Shown: positions 16,229-25,542, counted from the first letter of the stretch. The stretch: 54,005 nt of DNA from Bacteroidales bacterium (GCA_017522255.1 JAFWZP010000075.1:1-54005); one strand, 5' to 3'. A program made the numbers and translations. Notes: generated by a model not told the origin, from the letters alone.

Positions 16229-16909
16229 ATGCTTAAAGTAGAAGATATAAAGAAGAGTTTCTTAACCGAAGAAGTAGAAACCATAGCATTGAACGGCGTA
16301 TCGTTCGAAGTTAAAGAAGGAGAATTTGTAGCCATCATGGGGCCTTCGGGCTGTGGCAAATCCACGTTGCTGAACATTCTTGGCCTGTTGGACAACCCCA
16401 CCGAAGGCAGCTACAAATTGCTTGACAAAGAAGTGGGGCACCTTCGCGAAAAGGACCGCACTATGTTCCGCAAAGGCAATATAGGCTTTGTGTTCCAATC
16501 GTTCAACCTTATCGACGAACTATCGGTGGAAGAGAATGTTGAGCTTCCGCTGATATACATGGGAGTAAAGCCCTCCGAACGCAAAGAGAGGGTGAAAAAG
16601 ATGTTGGAACGCATGAGCATGTCGCACCGCACACGCCACTTTCCGCAACAGCTCTCGGGCGGTCAGCAGCAGCGTGTGGCAATAGCACGTGCCTTGGTGT
16701 CGAACCCCAAACTGATACTTGCCGACGAACCTACCGGCAACCTCGACTCGAAAAACGGACAAGAGGTGATGCAACTGCTAAAGGAACTCAACAACGAAGG
16801 TACAACCATTATTATGGTAACCCACTCGCAACACGATGCTTCCTACGCTTCGCGTGTGATATGTATGCTTGACGGAAAGATAGTTACCGATGTGAAAGGA
16901 AGGTTGTAA
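16229..16909 (+). CDS. ABC transporter ATP-binding protein (MacB/LolD type)
   Basis: This is the cytoplasmic ATPase energising the two FtsX-type permeases beside it. At 226 residues it is a single nucleotide-binding domain with Walker A GPSGCGKS (38-45), Q-loop [20 protein letters not shown], signature LSGGQQQR (142-149), Walker B LILADEPT (162-169), D-loop GNLDS and switch H199 in MVTHS. The [15 protein letters not shown] text is the MacB/LolD subgroup pattern. One ATPase serves two different permeases here, so either they form a heterodimer or they compete for it; that is inferred from gene order only. Confidence 0.95.
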   Translation: MLKVEDIKKSFLTEEVETIALNGVSFEVKEGEFVAIMGPSGCGKSTLLNILGLLDNPTEGSYKLLDKEVGHLREKDRTMFRKGNIGFVFQSFNLIDELSVEENVELPLIYMGVKPSERKERVKKMLERMSMSHRTRHFPQQLSGGQQQRVAIARALVSNPKLILADEPTGNLDSKNGQEVMQLLKELNNEGTTIIMVTHSQHDASYASRVICMLDGKIVTDVKGRL

Positions 16910-16954
16910 TACGATAGGAATGGAAGCATGGAATGATGTTCTTTTTTTGTCAAG

Positions 16955-17240
16955 AAAAGAACCTTGGAGAGGTGTTTTGAGAACATTGGAGTCTTCTCTG
17001 GAGAACATTGGAGTCTTCTCGTGAGAACATTGGAGTCTTCTCTGGAGAACATTGGAGTCTTCTTCGGACGATATTTGAGTGTCGATTTTTTTGAATACAA
17101 ATTCTCAAAAAAATTACCTTCGAAGGTCGATTTCTAAACCTTGGAAGGTTCTCCAGAGAACCTTCCAAGATTCTTCGGAGAACCTTCCAAGGTTCTCAAA
17201 CGAACATTGGAGGGTCGAAAAACCGACATCGGAACATCAT
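16955..17240 (+). repeat. 22-bp-phased intergenic repeat array C (13 units)
   Basis: From 16955 to 17240 the sequence divides into thirteen 22-mers with no insertion or deletion. Units 16977-17064 are four near-identical copies (GAGAACATTGGAGTCTTCT). Units 17131-17218 carry related forms such as GAACCTTCCAAGGTTCT, itself a dyad, and CGAACATTGGAGGGTCGA. Units 17065-17130 are decayed but keep the frame. The best units differ from array B by essentially one core base (GAGAACATTGG versus GAGAAGATTGG). The array fills the ATPase-permease 2 gap (16910-17285), which contains no gene. Confidence 0.85.
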
Positions 17241-17285
17241 TCTTTGCAGAGTAAAATTGATAGATAATTATAATAGATATTTGAT

Positions 17286-19685
17286 ATGAAGATAGCACTG
17301 AAAAACTTCCTCACCACGCTACGTCGCAACAAGGCTGCCTCGCTACTCAACGTGCTGGGGCTAAGCCTTGCCTTTACGGTGTTTTACATCATAGCCTCGC
17401 AGGTGTGGTACTCGGTGAGCTACAACCACTCGCTCCGCGATGCGAGCCGCACATATTTGGTGTCGCCACAGTGGGACGGCGAAGAGCATTCTGCCAACTC
17501 GCCTTCGCCAATAACATTCGAGGCTGCAAGCAAATGCCCCGAAGTGGAAGTATGCGTGGGTCTGATGCCATACCAAGGCTACAACAAGGTGTGGGTGAAA
17601 GCCGGCGAATATAACTTCGAGAAGTTCGATATCGCCATACACACAGGCAATGCCGAGGTGGTGAAACTATTCGGCTTCGAAGCCGTGGCGGGCGACCTTC
17701 AAAAGGTGGAGGAACCAAACACCGTTGTAGTATCGCAGTCCACCGCCGACCTGATGAACATAGAGGTAGGCGACGAAATATGGGTGAAAGCCAACGTATT
17801 CTTGACCAACGAAAAGCCCGAAGTGCCTCACACCGTGGTGGCAATATACAAGGATTTTGCCAAAAACACATTCCTTAATCAGGTGAAGATTTTCAAGAAC
17901 GATAATTTGCATTTGGCAAAAGAAAATCACAATTGGAACTATATGCACATGGTGCGTCTGAGCGAAGACTCGGACCCCGCCGACTTTGCCCGCCTATGGG
18001 AAGAGGAGTACTACAATGTGAATAAGGCAGATTTGGAAGAATACATTGCCGCCAATCCCGAAGAAAAGGAGTTTGCCGCAGACATAGAAGCCGAGATTCG
18101 CAAGAAGGTGCATCTTATCCCTTTGGACGAAATCTACTTTTATGGCAACTTCGAATCGACGGGTTTGTTCGAAACGGGCAGCAAATCGGCTCCCATCATA
18201 CTAAGTGCCATAGCTCTTGCCATTATCCTTATTGCGTTTATCAACTTTGTCAACTTCTTCTGTGCCCTTATTCCGGCACATATCCGTTCGGCCAACATAC
18301 GCAAAGTGTTCGGTGCAAGCCGTGGCACACTGCGTCGCAACTTTCTGTTCGAGTCTGTGGCGTTGGTGCTTTTGGCTATGCTGGTGGCGTTGTACCTTAT
18401 AGTGGTGCTTAAGGATAGCTTTATCACCGGCTACGTAAGTTGCCCGCTGTCGCCCACCGACAACCTTCCGGTGCTTGGCCTTATGGTGGTGCTTATGGTG
18501 GCGTTGGCCATAGTGGCTACCATATACCCTGCCACCTACATCACCCGCACCAACACGTCGATGGCCGTAAAGTCGGGCTATGCCAACTCGGTGGTAGGTC
18601 GCCGATTAAGAACGGCATTGGTGAGTGTGCAATTTACCGTGGCAATGATACTGATGGTGGTAACGGCAGTGTTTTATGCACAATATCGCTACATGGCCAA
18701 GTTCGATGTGGGCTTCGACCGCGAAAACATCATCACCTTCCCCTCGGTAGAAGCGTCTGCCAAGCGCGAAACGGTGATAGAAAAACTTCTTCAGCACCCC
18801 GACGTGATGGACGCCACATCGTCGCACTTCAACATCTTCAGAGTCGGTGCCACATGGGGACAAAGATATGAAGACAAAACATACGAGATGCGAGCCAATG
18901 CAGTACGCTACAACTTTCCGGAGTTCTTCGGCTTCAAGCTCTTGGACGGCAAAGGCTTCACCCCAGAATCGGAACAGCGAAAGGAGATGATAATAATGCA
19001 CTCGTTACACACCGACGTAGGTATACCACTGGACTACACCGACATAAACGACTACAAAGTAATAGGCATAACAACGGATATGTATCTCAACTCCGTAGGT
19101 CAGCAGTGTGCCCACAGCGTGTTCTTCTGCGACGAAAAGTATGGACATTATAACTTCTATGCCCGCCTTCGAGCCGGTGCCGACGTGGAGGCCTTTGGTA
19201 AATATGTGGATAAGACCATAAAAGAACTGTTCCCCTCGTCGGACGATGTGGAAATCTACTACCTCAACGAATATGCGGAGGGATTGTATAAGGAAACCAA
19301 GAAGGTAACTGTACTTATAGGCATGTTTGGGTTGGTGGCCATAGTTATAGCACTTATGGGAGTATTTGGCATGGTTATGTTCGAAACCCAGTACCGTCAA
19401 CGCGAGATAGCCATACGCAAAGTGTATGGAGCTACAAGTGCCGAAATCATAAAGATGCTGGCTCGTCGCTATGCCGCCATAGTGTGTGTATGCTTTGTGG
19501 TGGCTGCTCCGGTGGCATGGCTTATCAGCACAAGGTGGCTCGAGAAGTTTGCCAACAAAGTGTCCATGCCGCTATGGCTCTATGTGGCTGTACTCGCAGT
19601 GGTGCTATTGCTCACCACCGCCATAGTAGTGTTCCGCTCGTGGCGTGCCGCCACCGAAAACCCCGCCGACGTGGTGAAGAGGTAG
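17286..19685 (+). CDS. ABC transporter permease 2 (FtsX/MacB-type)
   Basis: This is a second permease of the same double-FtsX build as the gene at 13733 (799 against 815 residues). The N-terminal helix is NVLGLSLAFTVFYIIASQVW. A periplasmic core domain covers about 45-290, then helices APIILSAIALAIILIAFINFVNFFCALIPAH, VALVLLAMLVALYLIVVL and LGLMVVLMVALAIVATIYP. A second half begins at LRTALVSVQFTVAMILMVVTAVFY and ends with three helices. The segment ETQYRQREIAIRKVYGAT matches permease 1. The two periplasmic domains differ strongly, so they may recognise different partners or form a heterodimer. It is separated from the ATPase by repeat array C. Confidence 0.9.
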   Translation: MKIALKNFLTTLRRNKAASLLNVLGLSLAFTVFYIIASQVWYSVSYNHSLRDASRTYLVSPQWDGEEHSANSPSPITFEAASKCPEVEVCVGLMPYQGYNKVWVKAGEYNFEKFDIAIHTGNAEVVKLFGFEAVAGDLQKVEEPNTVVVSQSTADLMNIEVGDEIWVKANVFLTNEKPEVPHTVVAIYKDFAKNTFLNQVKIFKNDNLHLAKENHNWNYMHMVRLSEDSDPADFARLWEEEYYNVNKADLEEYIAANPEEKEFAADIEAEIRKKVHLIPLDEIYFYGNFESTGLFETGSKSAPIILSAIALAIILIAFINFVNFFCALIPAHIRSANIRKVFGASRGTLRRNFLFESVALVLLAMLVALYLIVVLKDSFITGYVSCPLSPTDNLPVLGLMVVLMVALAIVATIYPATYITRTNTSMAVKSGYANSVVGRRLRTALVSVQFTVAMILMVVTAVFYAQYRYMAKFDVGFDRENIITFPSVEASAKRETVIEKLLQHPDVMDATSSHFNIFRVGATWGQRYEDKTYEMRANAVRYNFPEFFGFKLLDGKGFTPESEQRKEMIIMHSLHTDVGIPLDYTDINDYKVIGITTDMYLNSVGQQCAHSVFFCDEKYGHYNFYARLRAGADVEAFGKYVDKTIKELFPSSDDVEIYYLNEYAEGLYKETKKVTVLIGMFGLVAIVIALMGVFGMVMFETQYRQREIAIRKVYGATSAEIIKMLARRYAAIVCVCFVVAAPVAWLISTRWLEKFANKVSMPLWLYVAVLAVVLLLTTAIVVFRSWRAATENPADVVKR

Positions 19686-19777
19686 GGGGAGATATTAGAT
19701 AATGACAAGTAACATGGGGTAATGTGCAAAAACAAAATACTTTTTGTACGTTATCCCTCTATTTCAAATATTTTGAG

Positions 19778-19785
19778 TAACTTTG
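19778..19785 (+). promoter_or_regulatory. -7 element before the response regulator gene
   Basis: TAACTTTG fits TAnnTTTG, about 84 bases before the ATG at 19869. It suggests that the regulator-kinase pair has its own housekeeping promoter; the -33 box is not clear. Confidence 0.5.
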
Positions 19786-19868
19786 CAACCATGTTGAATG
19801 TGGCTATATGCAGTGCTAAAAAACAGAATCATGGTGATATATAAGGCAATAAACAAAGAGTAACAATT

Positions 19869-21212
19869 ATGGCAAAGGCAGGAAAACTATTGATATTGGA
19901 CGATAACAAAGATATACTATCGGCGGTGAAGTTGATGGCCGAAAAGTATTTTGAAACCATAATAACCATTTCTAACCCCAATGTGTTGCTATCTACATTG
20001 CGGCAACATCGCCCCGATGTGCTACTGCTGGACATGAACTTCAGAGCCGGAGTGAATAGTGGCAACGAGGGGTTGTATTGGCTTCAAGAAACGCTTAAGA
20101 TGTTTAGCGACATCAAGGTGGTGCTGTTCACTGCCTACGCCGATGTGCATCTGGCAGTGGAAGGTATGAAACTTGGGGCTTGCGACTTTGTTATAAAACC
20201 ATGGAAGAACGACGAACTGCTTATTGCCCTGCAAAACGCCTACAACCTAAAGGATAAGAAAAGAAAAAAGACAGTGATGCCTGCCGTAGCTGCCACTCCT
20301 ATGTTTTGGGGCGATAGTGCGGAGATGGCTCGCATACGCAACATAGTAAATCAAGTGGCTTCTACCGATGCCAACATACTTATAACGGGCGAAAACGGAA
20401 CAGGTAAAGAAGTGCTGGCTCGCGAGATACATCAGTCATCGATGCGGTGCAGGCAACAAATGGTGTCGCTCGATATGGGGGCTATACCCGACACATTGTT
20501 TGAAAGTGAGCTGTTTGGGCATAAGAAAGGAGCCTTTACCGATGCCACTGCAGACCGTATAGGTAAGCTGGAAGTGGCAAACGAATCGACATTATTCATG
20601 GACGAGATAGGCAACCTGCCTCTACACCTGCAAGCCAAACTATTGGTAGCCATACAAAACCGAACCATTACACCGCTTGGAAGCAACAAACCGGTGCCTG
20701 TAGATATAAGGATAATATCGGCTACTAATCGCAATCTTTTCGAGATGGCAGATAGGGGAGAGTTTAGGCAAGACCTCCTTTATCGAATCAACACCATAGT
20801 GATAAACCTTCCTCCGTTGCGAAACAGAACTACAGATATAATACCACTTGCCAAAATATTCCTTGCCGAATATGCACAAAAGTATAGCAAGGCTATAACA
20901 GATATAAGCCCGGCAGCTTGCGAACAACTGATAGCATATCGCTGGCCGGGTAATATACGCGAACTGCAAAACACCATGCAAAAAGCCACTTTGATGTGCG
21001 ATAGCGATGTGATAAAGCCTTCACACCTCGAACTTAGAGCAGTAGCATCTACATCAGCTGTGGGCGAACCTATAGTAACGCTCGAAGATTCGGAACGAAA
21101 GAATATTGCCGATGCCATATATGCTTGTAACGGCAACTTGTCGATGGCCGCTAAGAAGTTGGGTATAACACGACAGACATTGTACAATAAAATAAAACGT
21201 TTCGGATTATGA
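19869..21212 (+). CDS. NtrC-family sigma-54-dependent response regulator
   Basis: This regulator activates sigma-54 promoters when phosphorylated by the kinase encoded next. The receiver domain (1-125) has DD (11-12), phosphoacceptor Asp55 in LLLDMNF and Lys110 in VIKPW. The AAA+ domain (about 147-375) has Walker A GENGTGKE (174-181), the sigma-54 contact loop GAFTDA (221-226), Walker B LFMDEIG and LPPLRNR. The C-terminus carries a Fis-type helix-turn-helix (MAAKKLGITRQTLYNKIKRFG). All functional motifs are intact. The gene ends with ATGA overlapping the kinase start. A sigma-54-type promoter with twin dyads lies upstream of tolC, the probable target. Confidence 0.95.
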   Translation: MAKAGKLLILDDNKDILSAVKLMAEKYFETIITISNPNVLLSTLRQHRPDVLLLDMNFRAGVNSGNEGLYWLQETLKMFSDIKVVLFTAYADVHLAVEGMKLGACDFVIKPWKNDELLIALQNAYNLKDKKRKKTVMPAVAATPMFWGDSAEMARIRNIVNQVASTDANILITGENGTGKEVLAREIHQSSMRCRQQMVSLDMGAIPDTLFESELFGHKKGAFTDATADRIGKLEVANESTLFMDEIGNLPLHLQAKLLVAIQNRTITPLGSNKPVPVDIRIISATNRNLFEMADRGEFRQDLLYRINTIVINLPPLRNRTTDIIPLAKIFLAEYAQKYSKAITDISPAACEQLIAYRWPGNIRELQNTMQKATLMCDSDVIKPSHLELRAVASTSAVGEPIVTLEDSERKNIADAIYACNGNLSMAAKKLGITRQTLYNKIKRFGL

Positions 21213-22519
21213 AACCTCCCAAAATACCTTACAGACATATAGCCTTTTACATAATATTGCTGATAGCAGTATGTGTAACCTGTGGTTGGCTGATAGCCGA
21301 TGGTATATGGCTTTCGCTTGTGGTGGCAGTACCGGTCATAGTTATAATAACGAAGCGACTATTTGATATATACACAACCATCATCCACCAACTTGATTTT
21401 ATATTTGAGGCGGTAAAGAACAACGACAACTCATTTCGCTTTGCCGAAAATCCAAGGAAGGTCAAGAATGCTTTTCTCAACTACTCGTTAAACCGTATAA
21501 AGGAAGTGATGGACGACTATAAGGAGCAAATACAACAACGCGAAAAGAACTTCGAATTGATAATGGAGTGTAGTAATGTGGGCATAATAATAGTACAATC
21601 AAACGGTTCTGTACTACAATCAAACAGCAAAGCCGCAACATTGTTTGGCATAGAACGCATAAGTCACATTGATAGGCTTAAGCCTTTGGGCGATGACCTT
21701 GTGAAGGTGTTGTATCATATACAGCCTACTGAACAGAAAACAGTACGTTGCCAAACCGAGACGGGCGAGATGAATCTGATGCTTACATGTGCTGCCATGA
21801 CCATAAATAACAAAGACCTAAGGGTGATAACCATCAACAACATAATAAACGAACTCGACAGTAAAGAAGCCGAAGCGTGGGAAAAGATAACACGTATGCT
21901 TACCCATGAGATAATGAACTCCTTGGCACCTATAGCCTCAATAAGTAGCACATTGGTAGATGGCAAACATGATAGCGAAAAGATACTACAAGGATTGGAA
22001 ACCATACATTCTACCTCCGATAGGTTGATGAACTTTGTGGCATCGTTCAGGTTGCTGTCGCGTGTGCCACAACCACAGAAAGCACCCGTTTATCTTGCCG
22101 ATATAGTAGATGAGATATTACATTTGGTTGATGCTAATGATGTAGATATAATCGTAAACCTATCCCCCTCCGACACTATAATCTACGCCGACCGCACTCA
22201 GATAAGCCAGGTGATGATAAACCTGCTAAAGAATGCAATAGAGGCATGCCTCAACACAGTATCGGATACTAAACATCATATAGAGATAAATTCTACTATA
22301 GATGCAGCCGAACGTATAATAATAGATATAATAAATAGTGGACAAGCTATACCTGATGAAGAGCTCGACAATATATTTACGCCCTTTTTTACCACTAAAA
22401 AAGACGGAACCGGAGTAGGTCTTGCCATATCCAAACAGATAGTACGTTTGCACGACGGCTCGCTAACCCTTGTGCAAAATCAAAATGGAAGAGTGATATT
22501 TAGGGTAGTGTTGGAGTAA
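21209..22519 (+). CDS. Membrane sensor histidine kinase
   Basis: This is the partner kinase of the NtrC-type regulator, overlapping it by four bases (ATGA). Two close membrane helices at about 10-30 and 32-48 leave almost no periplasmic loop, so the signal may be sensed in the membrane or cytoplasm. A PAS-like segment (about 110-215, ECSNVGIIIVQSNGSVLQSNSKAATLFG) follows. The phosphoacceptor is His233 in RMLTHEIMNSLAPI. The ATPase domain has the N box NLLKNAIEAC (338-347), and FTPFFTTKKDGTGVGLAISKQIV (390-412). A tiny loop next to an ABC exporter recalls kinases that sense antimicrobials through their transporter, but this link is inferred. Confidence 0.92.
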   Translation: MKPPKIPYRHIAFYIILLIAVCVTCGWLIADGIWLSLVVAVPVIVIITKRLFDIYTTIIHQLDFIFEAVKNNDNSFRFAENPRKVKNAFLNYSLNRIKEVMDDYKEQIQQREKNFELIMECSNVGIIIVQSNGSVLQSNSKAATLFGIERISHIDRLKPLGDDLVKVLYHIQPTEQKTVRCQTETGEMNLMLTCAAMTINNKDLRVITINNIINELDSKEAEAWEKITRMLTHEIMNSLAPIASISSTLVDGKHDSEKILQGLETIHSTSDRLMNFVASFRLLSRVPQPQKAPVYLADIVDEILHLVDANDVDIIVNLSPSDTIIYADRTQISQVMINLLKNAIEACLNTVSDTKHHIEINSTIDAAERIIIDIINSGQAIPDEELDNIFTPFFTTKKDGTGVGLAISKQIVRLHDGSLTLVQNQNGRVIFRVVLE

Positions 22520-22555
22520 GCTGTGTGGATTTCAAACCAAAAGTCAAAAAGTTTT

Positions 22556-22587
22556 TTTGGCAGAATGTAAAAAAAGTAGTACTTTTG
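22556..22587 (+). promoter_or_regulatory. Promoter of the DUF4249-like lipoprotein gene
   Basis: TTTG (22556-22559), 20 bases, TACTTTTG (22580-22587) match the consensus in both boxes and spacing. The ATG lies 30 bases downstream. Confidence 0.7.
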
Positions 22588-22617
22588 CAAATTATTTCAC
22601 AACAAAGAATATAGTAA

Positions 22618-23646
22618 ATGAAGAAGATTTTATTGCTGATAACTATAGCTGTTATTACTTTGGGTTCGTGCAGTACCGAGTTTAATCCTAACGATGAATG
22701 GAAAGAAACCATGGTGGTATATGGTTTGTTGGACCAAGACAGTGATACCACATGGATACGAGTTCAGAAATGTTTTTTGGGCGAAGGCAACTCGTTTGAT
22801 TATGCTCATATAATGGATAGTTCGGTGTATGCTCCCGACGAGCTTGTGGTAACCATTACCGAGTGGTATGCCGAAGAACGTAATGGAGTGTTGACAAAGA
22901 CTGCACTTACCGGACAGGTGTTTGAGTTTGCCTACAAAATGCTTACCGATAAGCCGGAAGGCGAATTTTTTGCTCCCAATCAGCCGGTGTATTATTGTCG
23001 CACCAAGGGTAAGTTGTATGCCGACAGGATATATGTATTAGAAGTGAAGAATACTAAGAGCGGTAATTATGTAACCTCCGAAACATCTCTTATAGGCGAT
23101 GGCATACAAGTGAAACAGCCCTTGAACACATTCCAATTCAAAGATAGTCGCAATCGTAGTTGCATAGTGAAATGGACAGTGGACTATGATAAAAGAGCAC
23201 GAGTGTTTCAGCCCGTGGTCAGGTTCTTTTATTTGGAACGCAATAAGGCCGACGAAAACGAAACTCCGGTGCTTAAGTATGTGGATATAGAAGGTAATGT
23301 ATATCGTAATATGGGAAATACCAATCTTATGCAAGGCGATTTTTCTAAAGCAGAATTTGGTGCCTTGTTGAAAGAAAAGATAGGAGTGGACGAAAGCAAG
23401 CAACGCATAATGGTGGATAGTGTATACATTTTTATATATGCTGCCGACGAAAATATGAGCAACTATATGAGTGTAAGTACGCCGCCTACAGGCATAGTGC
23501 AAGAGCGTCCTATATTTTCTAATATCGATGGAGGATTGGGCATATTTGCCTCTCGACGCACCAAAATAAAAGAAAAGAAAAGTGCACCTACATCGCCAAC
23601 CAACGACTACAGAAAGTTTATAGAAAGTTTAGGTTTAGGATTCTAA
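22618..23646 (+). CDS. DUF4249-like lipoprotein
   Basis: A type II signal peptide ends at the lipobox LGSC (Cys18). After the lipid anchor, the text VVYGLLDQDSDTTWIRVQKCFLGEGN and the end RPIFSNIDGGLGIFASR are typical of the DUF4249 family of Bacteroidetes. Many of that family are encoded near TonB-dependent receptors and are thought to sit in the outer membrane. The 342 residues lack other recognisable catalytic motifs. It stands as a single gene between the kinase and trigger factor, each with its own promoter. No receptor is adjacent here, so its partner is unknown. The family assignment is from memory of these motifs. Confidence 0.75.
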   Translation: MKKILLLITIAVITLGSCSTEFNPNDEWKETMVVYGLLDQDSDTTWIRVQKCFLGEGNSFDYAHIMDSSVYAPDELVVTITEWYAEERNGVLTKTALTGQVFEFAYKMLTDKPEGEFFAPNQPVYYCRTKGKLYADRIYVLEVKNTKSGNYVTSETSLIGDGIQVKQPLNTFQFKDSRNRSCIVKWTVDYDKRARVFQPVVRFFYLERNKADENETPVLKYVDIEGNVYRNMGNTNLMQGDFSKAEFGALLKEKIGVDESKQRIMVDSVYIFIYAADENMSNYMSVSTPPTGIVQERPIFSNIDGGLGIFASRRTKIKEKKSAPTSPTNDYRKFIESLGLGF

Positions 23647-23682
23647 AAATCAATAAAATAAAAAAATAATAGCAATTTATTG

Positions 23683-23712
23683 TTGCTATGTCAAAATTTT
23701 TGTGTAACTTTG
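23683..23712 (+). promoter_or_regulatory. Promoter of the trigger factor gene
   Basis: TTG (23683-23685), 19 bases, TAACTTTG (23705-23712) fit the Bacteroidetes consensus. The leader is about 50 bases. Confidence 0.65.
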
Positions 23713-23767
23713 CAATTTCAAATGAAAACGATATTAAATTTAAAATCAATAGTTTAAATATAAATAT

Positions 23768-25117
23768 ATGAATATTACAAGAGAAAACATAGGCGAATTG
23801 GAGCTTTTGTTGAAAGTGGAAATAAGCGAAAGCGATTATAGCGAAAAAGTAGGCAAACAACTAAAAGAATATCAAAAGAAAGCTACCGTTCCGGGTTTTC
23901 GCAAGGGAATGGCTCCTCTTCCTTTGATTAAAAAGATGTATAAAAAAGCCATCGTTGCCGACGAAGTTCAAGGTATATTGTCTGAATCGTTGTTCAAATA
24001 TATCGACGAAGAAAAATTGGAAATAGTAGGTTCGCCATTGTCAAACGATGAAAAAACAGGTGAAATAGATTTTGATGGTACTGATTTTGTATTCTATTTT
24101 GATGCTGCTTTGATGCCTCAAGTAGATATAAAATGGGATGCCGTTGGTGTTAAGAAGTATCAAATAAAAGTATCGTCGAAAGAAGTTGAAGAACAAATAG
24201 CCGAAGTGGCTCAACGCTATGGCAAGTTCGAAACTCCCGAAACAGCAGCCGAAACCGACTATATATACGGAAAAGCTGTAGAAGTGGACAAGAACGGCAA
24301 TGTAGTAGAAGGTGGTATGAATACTTATCTATCGATGGATTTGTCGAAGATAAAGAAAGACGATATCAAACAAAGTTTTATAGGCAAGAAAGCCGAAGAC
24401 AAAGTGGTGTTCAATCCTTCAAAAGCATTGGACGTTGAAACAATAGAAAAAACATTCCGTTTGGATAAAGAAGAAGCCAAAAAGTTGAAATGCGATTTCG
24501 AAGTTACTTTGAGCGGTATTTCGCGTATAACACCTCACGAACTGAACGAAGAATTGTTTGCTAAAGTATTCCCGGGCGAAGAAGTAAAAGATGTAGATGC
24601 TTTCAAGAAACTTTTGAAAAAACAAATAGAAAAGTCTTACGACGAACAATGCCAAATGCTTTTCAATGCCGAAGTGCGTAAAGCTCTTATCGATCAATTC
24701 TCGGCTGAAATACCTACCGAATTTTTGCAACGTTGGTTGGCATCAAGAGGCGAAAAAGACCTTACTCTTGAATCTATAAAAGAAGAATGGGAAGAAAAAT
24801 ATCTTTCTGCTATTAAATGGGAATTTATCGAAGCTGCTTTGAGAAAGATAAAAGACATCGATCCTACTCAAAACGAAGTGGTAGATTATATCAAAGGTAT
24901 AATGAGCCAACACAATTTGCGTAAAGACGATGAAGATGAAAAGGCTTACAACGATCGTTTGGAAACAACAGCACGAAACATTGCCGGCAACAGAGAAAGT
25001 TCGGGACAAATATACGAACGCTTGTATAGCGATAAGTTGTATGCGTTGCTTAACGAACAAATAAAACCTGAAGTAGAAAAAGTAACTATGAAAGAATTTG
25101 CTGAACGCAATAAGTAA
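23768..25117 (+). CDS. tig: Trigger factor (ribosome-associated chaperone)
   Basis: Trigger factor binds at the ribosome exit tunnel and shields nascent chains. The ribosome-binding domain (1-120) contains the signature GFRKGMAPLPLIKKMYKK (43-60), where FRKG contacts protein L23. The middle region (about 150-240) corresponds to the FKBP-like isomerase domain but is divergent, as in other Bacteroidetes, and may lack isomerase activity. The C-terminal part (about 255-449) is the helical chaperone cradle (FKKLLKKQIEKSYDEQCQMLFNAEVRKALIDQF). The 449 residues are the usual size. A strong terminator follows. The clpP/clpX genes often found downstream are absent here. Confidence 0.95.
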   Translation: MNITRENIGELELLLKVEISESDYSEKVGKQLKEYQKKATVPGFRKGMAPLPLIKKMYKKAIVADEVQGILSESLFKYIDEEKLEIVGSPLSNDEKTGEIDFDGTDFVFYFDAALMPQVDIKWDAVGVKKYQIKVSSKEVEEQIAEVAQRYGKFETPETAAETDYIYGKAVEVDKNGNVVEGGMNTYLSMDLSKIKKDDIKQSFIGKKAEDKVVFNPSKALDVETIEKTFRLDKEEAKKLKCDFEVTLSGISRITPHELNEELFAKVFPGEEVKDVDAFKKLLKKQIEKSYDEQCQMLFNAEVRKALIDQFSAEIPTEFLQRWLASRGEKDLTLESIKEEWEEKYLSAIKWEFIEAALRKIKDIDPTQNEVVDYIKGIMSQHNLRKDDEDEKAYNDRLETTARNIAGNRESSGQIYERLYSDKLYALLNEQIKPEVEKVTMKEFAERNK

Positions 25118-25144
25118 TTTGTATTTAAGGTTTTTACATATTTT

Positions 25145-25182
25145 GCGGGGCTATATGGTTTATTCCATGTGCCCCGTTTTTT
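25145..25182 (+). terminator. Intrinsic terminator after tig
   Basis: GCGGGGC-TATATGG...CCATG-T-GCCCCG forms a GC-rich stem closed by a second short stem and is followed by TTTTTTGT. It lies about 30 bases after the stop codon. Confidence 0.85.
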
Positions 25183-25219
25183 GTGCCCGAAAACAAAGTC
25201 TTCGAAAGATGTACCGAAG

Positions 25220-25471
25220 AAAGTACGAGAGTGATAGTCTGCAAACTTCGATTGGTATAGTCGATAAAGTACGAGAGCGATAGTCTCCTAATGCCTTATC
25301 TGAAATCTCCTAATGGCGTTAGGAGGGTGTCCTAATGCCATTAGGAGGGTGTCCTAACGCCATTAGGAATAGCTCCTAATGCCATTAGGAGACTATCGTA
25401 ATCGAAGTTTCTCGACTATCACTCTCGAAGTTTGTCGACTATGCGTCTCGAACTTTGTAAACTATCGTTAT
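25220..25471. repeat. Nested 22/23-bp repeat array E (CCTAATGCCATTAGG core)
   Basis: Three layers are seen. Left: three 23-mers (25220-25288; AAAGTACGAGAG...ATAGTC). Centre: five 22-mers (25284-25393), the last four nearly perfect palindromes TCCTAATGCCATTAGGA. Right: three 23-mers (25403-25471; CGAAGTTTGTCGACTAT) that are the reverse complement of the left layer. The whole is one large inverted repeat between two convergent terminators, the tig terminator and that of the B12 locus. No gene lies in 25118-25608. Confidence 0.85.
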
Positions 25472-25542
25472 CGAATAAATGAAAAAATGGTTGCCAAACA
25501 ATTGTAGGCAGAGCTAAAACTAATTGTGAGTATTGTATGAAA

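Noticed and set aside
16977-17064. CRISPR-like direct repeats in the efflux cluster
   Set aside because: Four adjacent 22-mers without spacers, continuing into diverged units in the same phase.
17079-17267. Plus-strand 62-residue open frame before permease 2
   Set aside because: Falls inside repeat array C and reflects the repeat composition.
25284-25393. Possible CRISPR array from the repeated CCTAATGCCATTAGG units
   Set aside because: Units are contiguous 22-mers with no unique spacers, and no cas genes are nearby.
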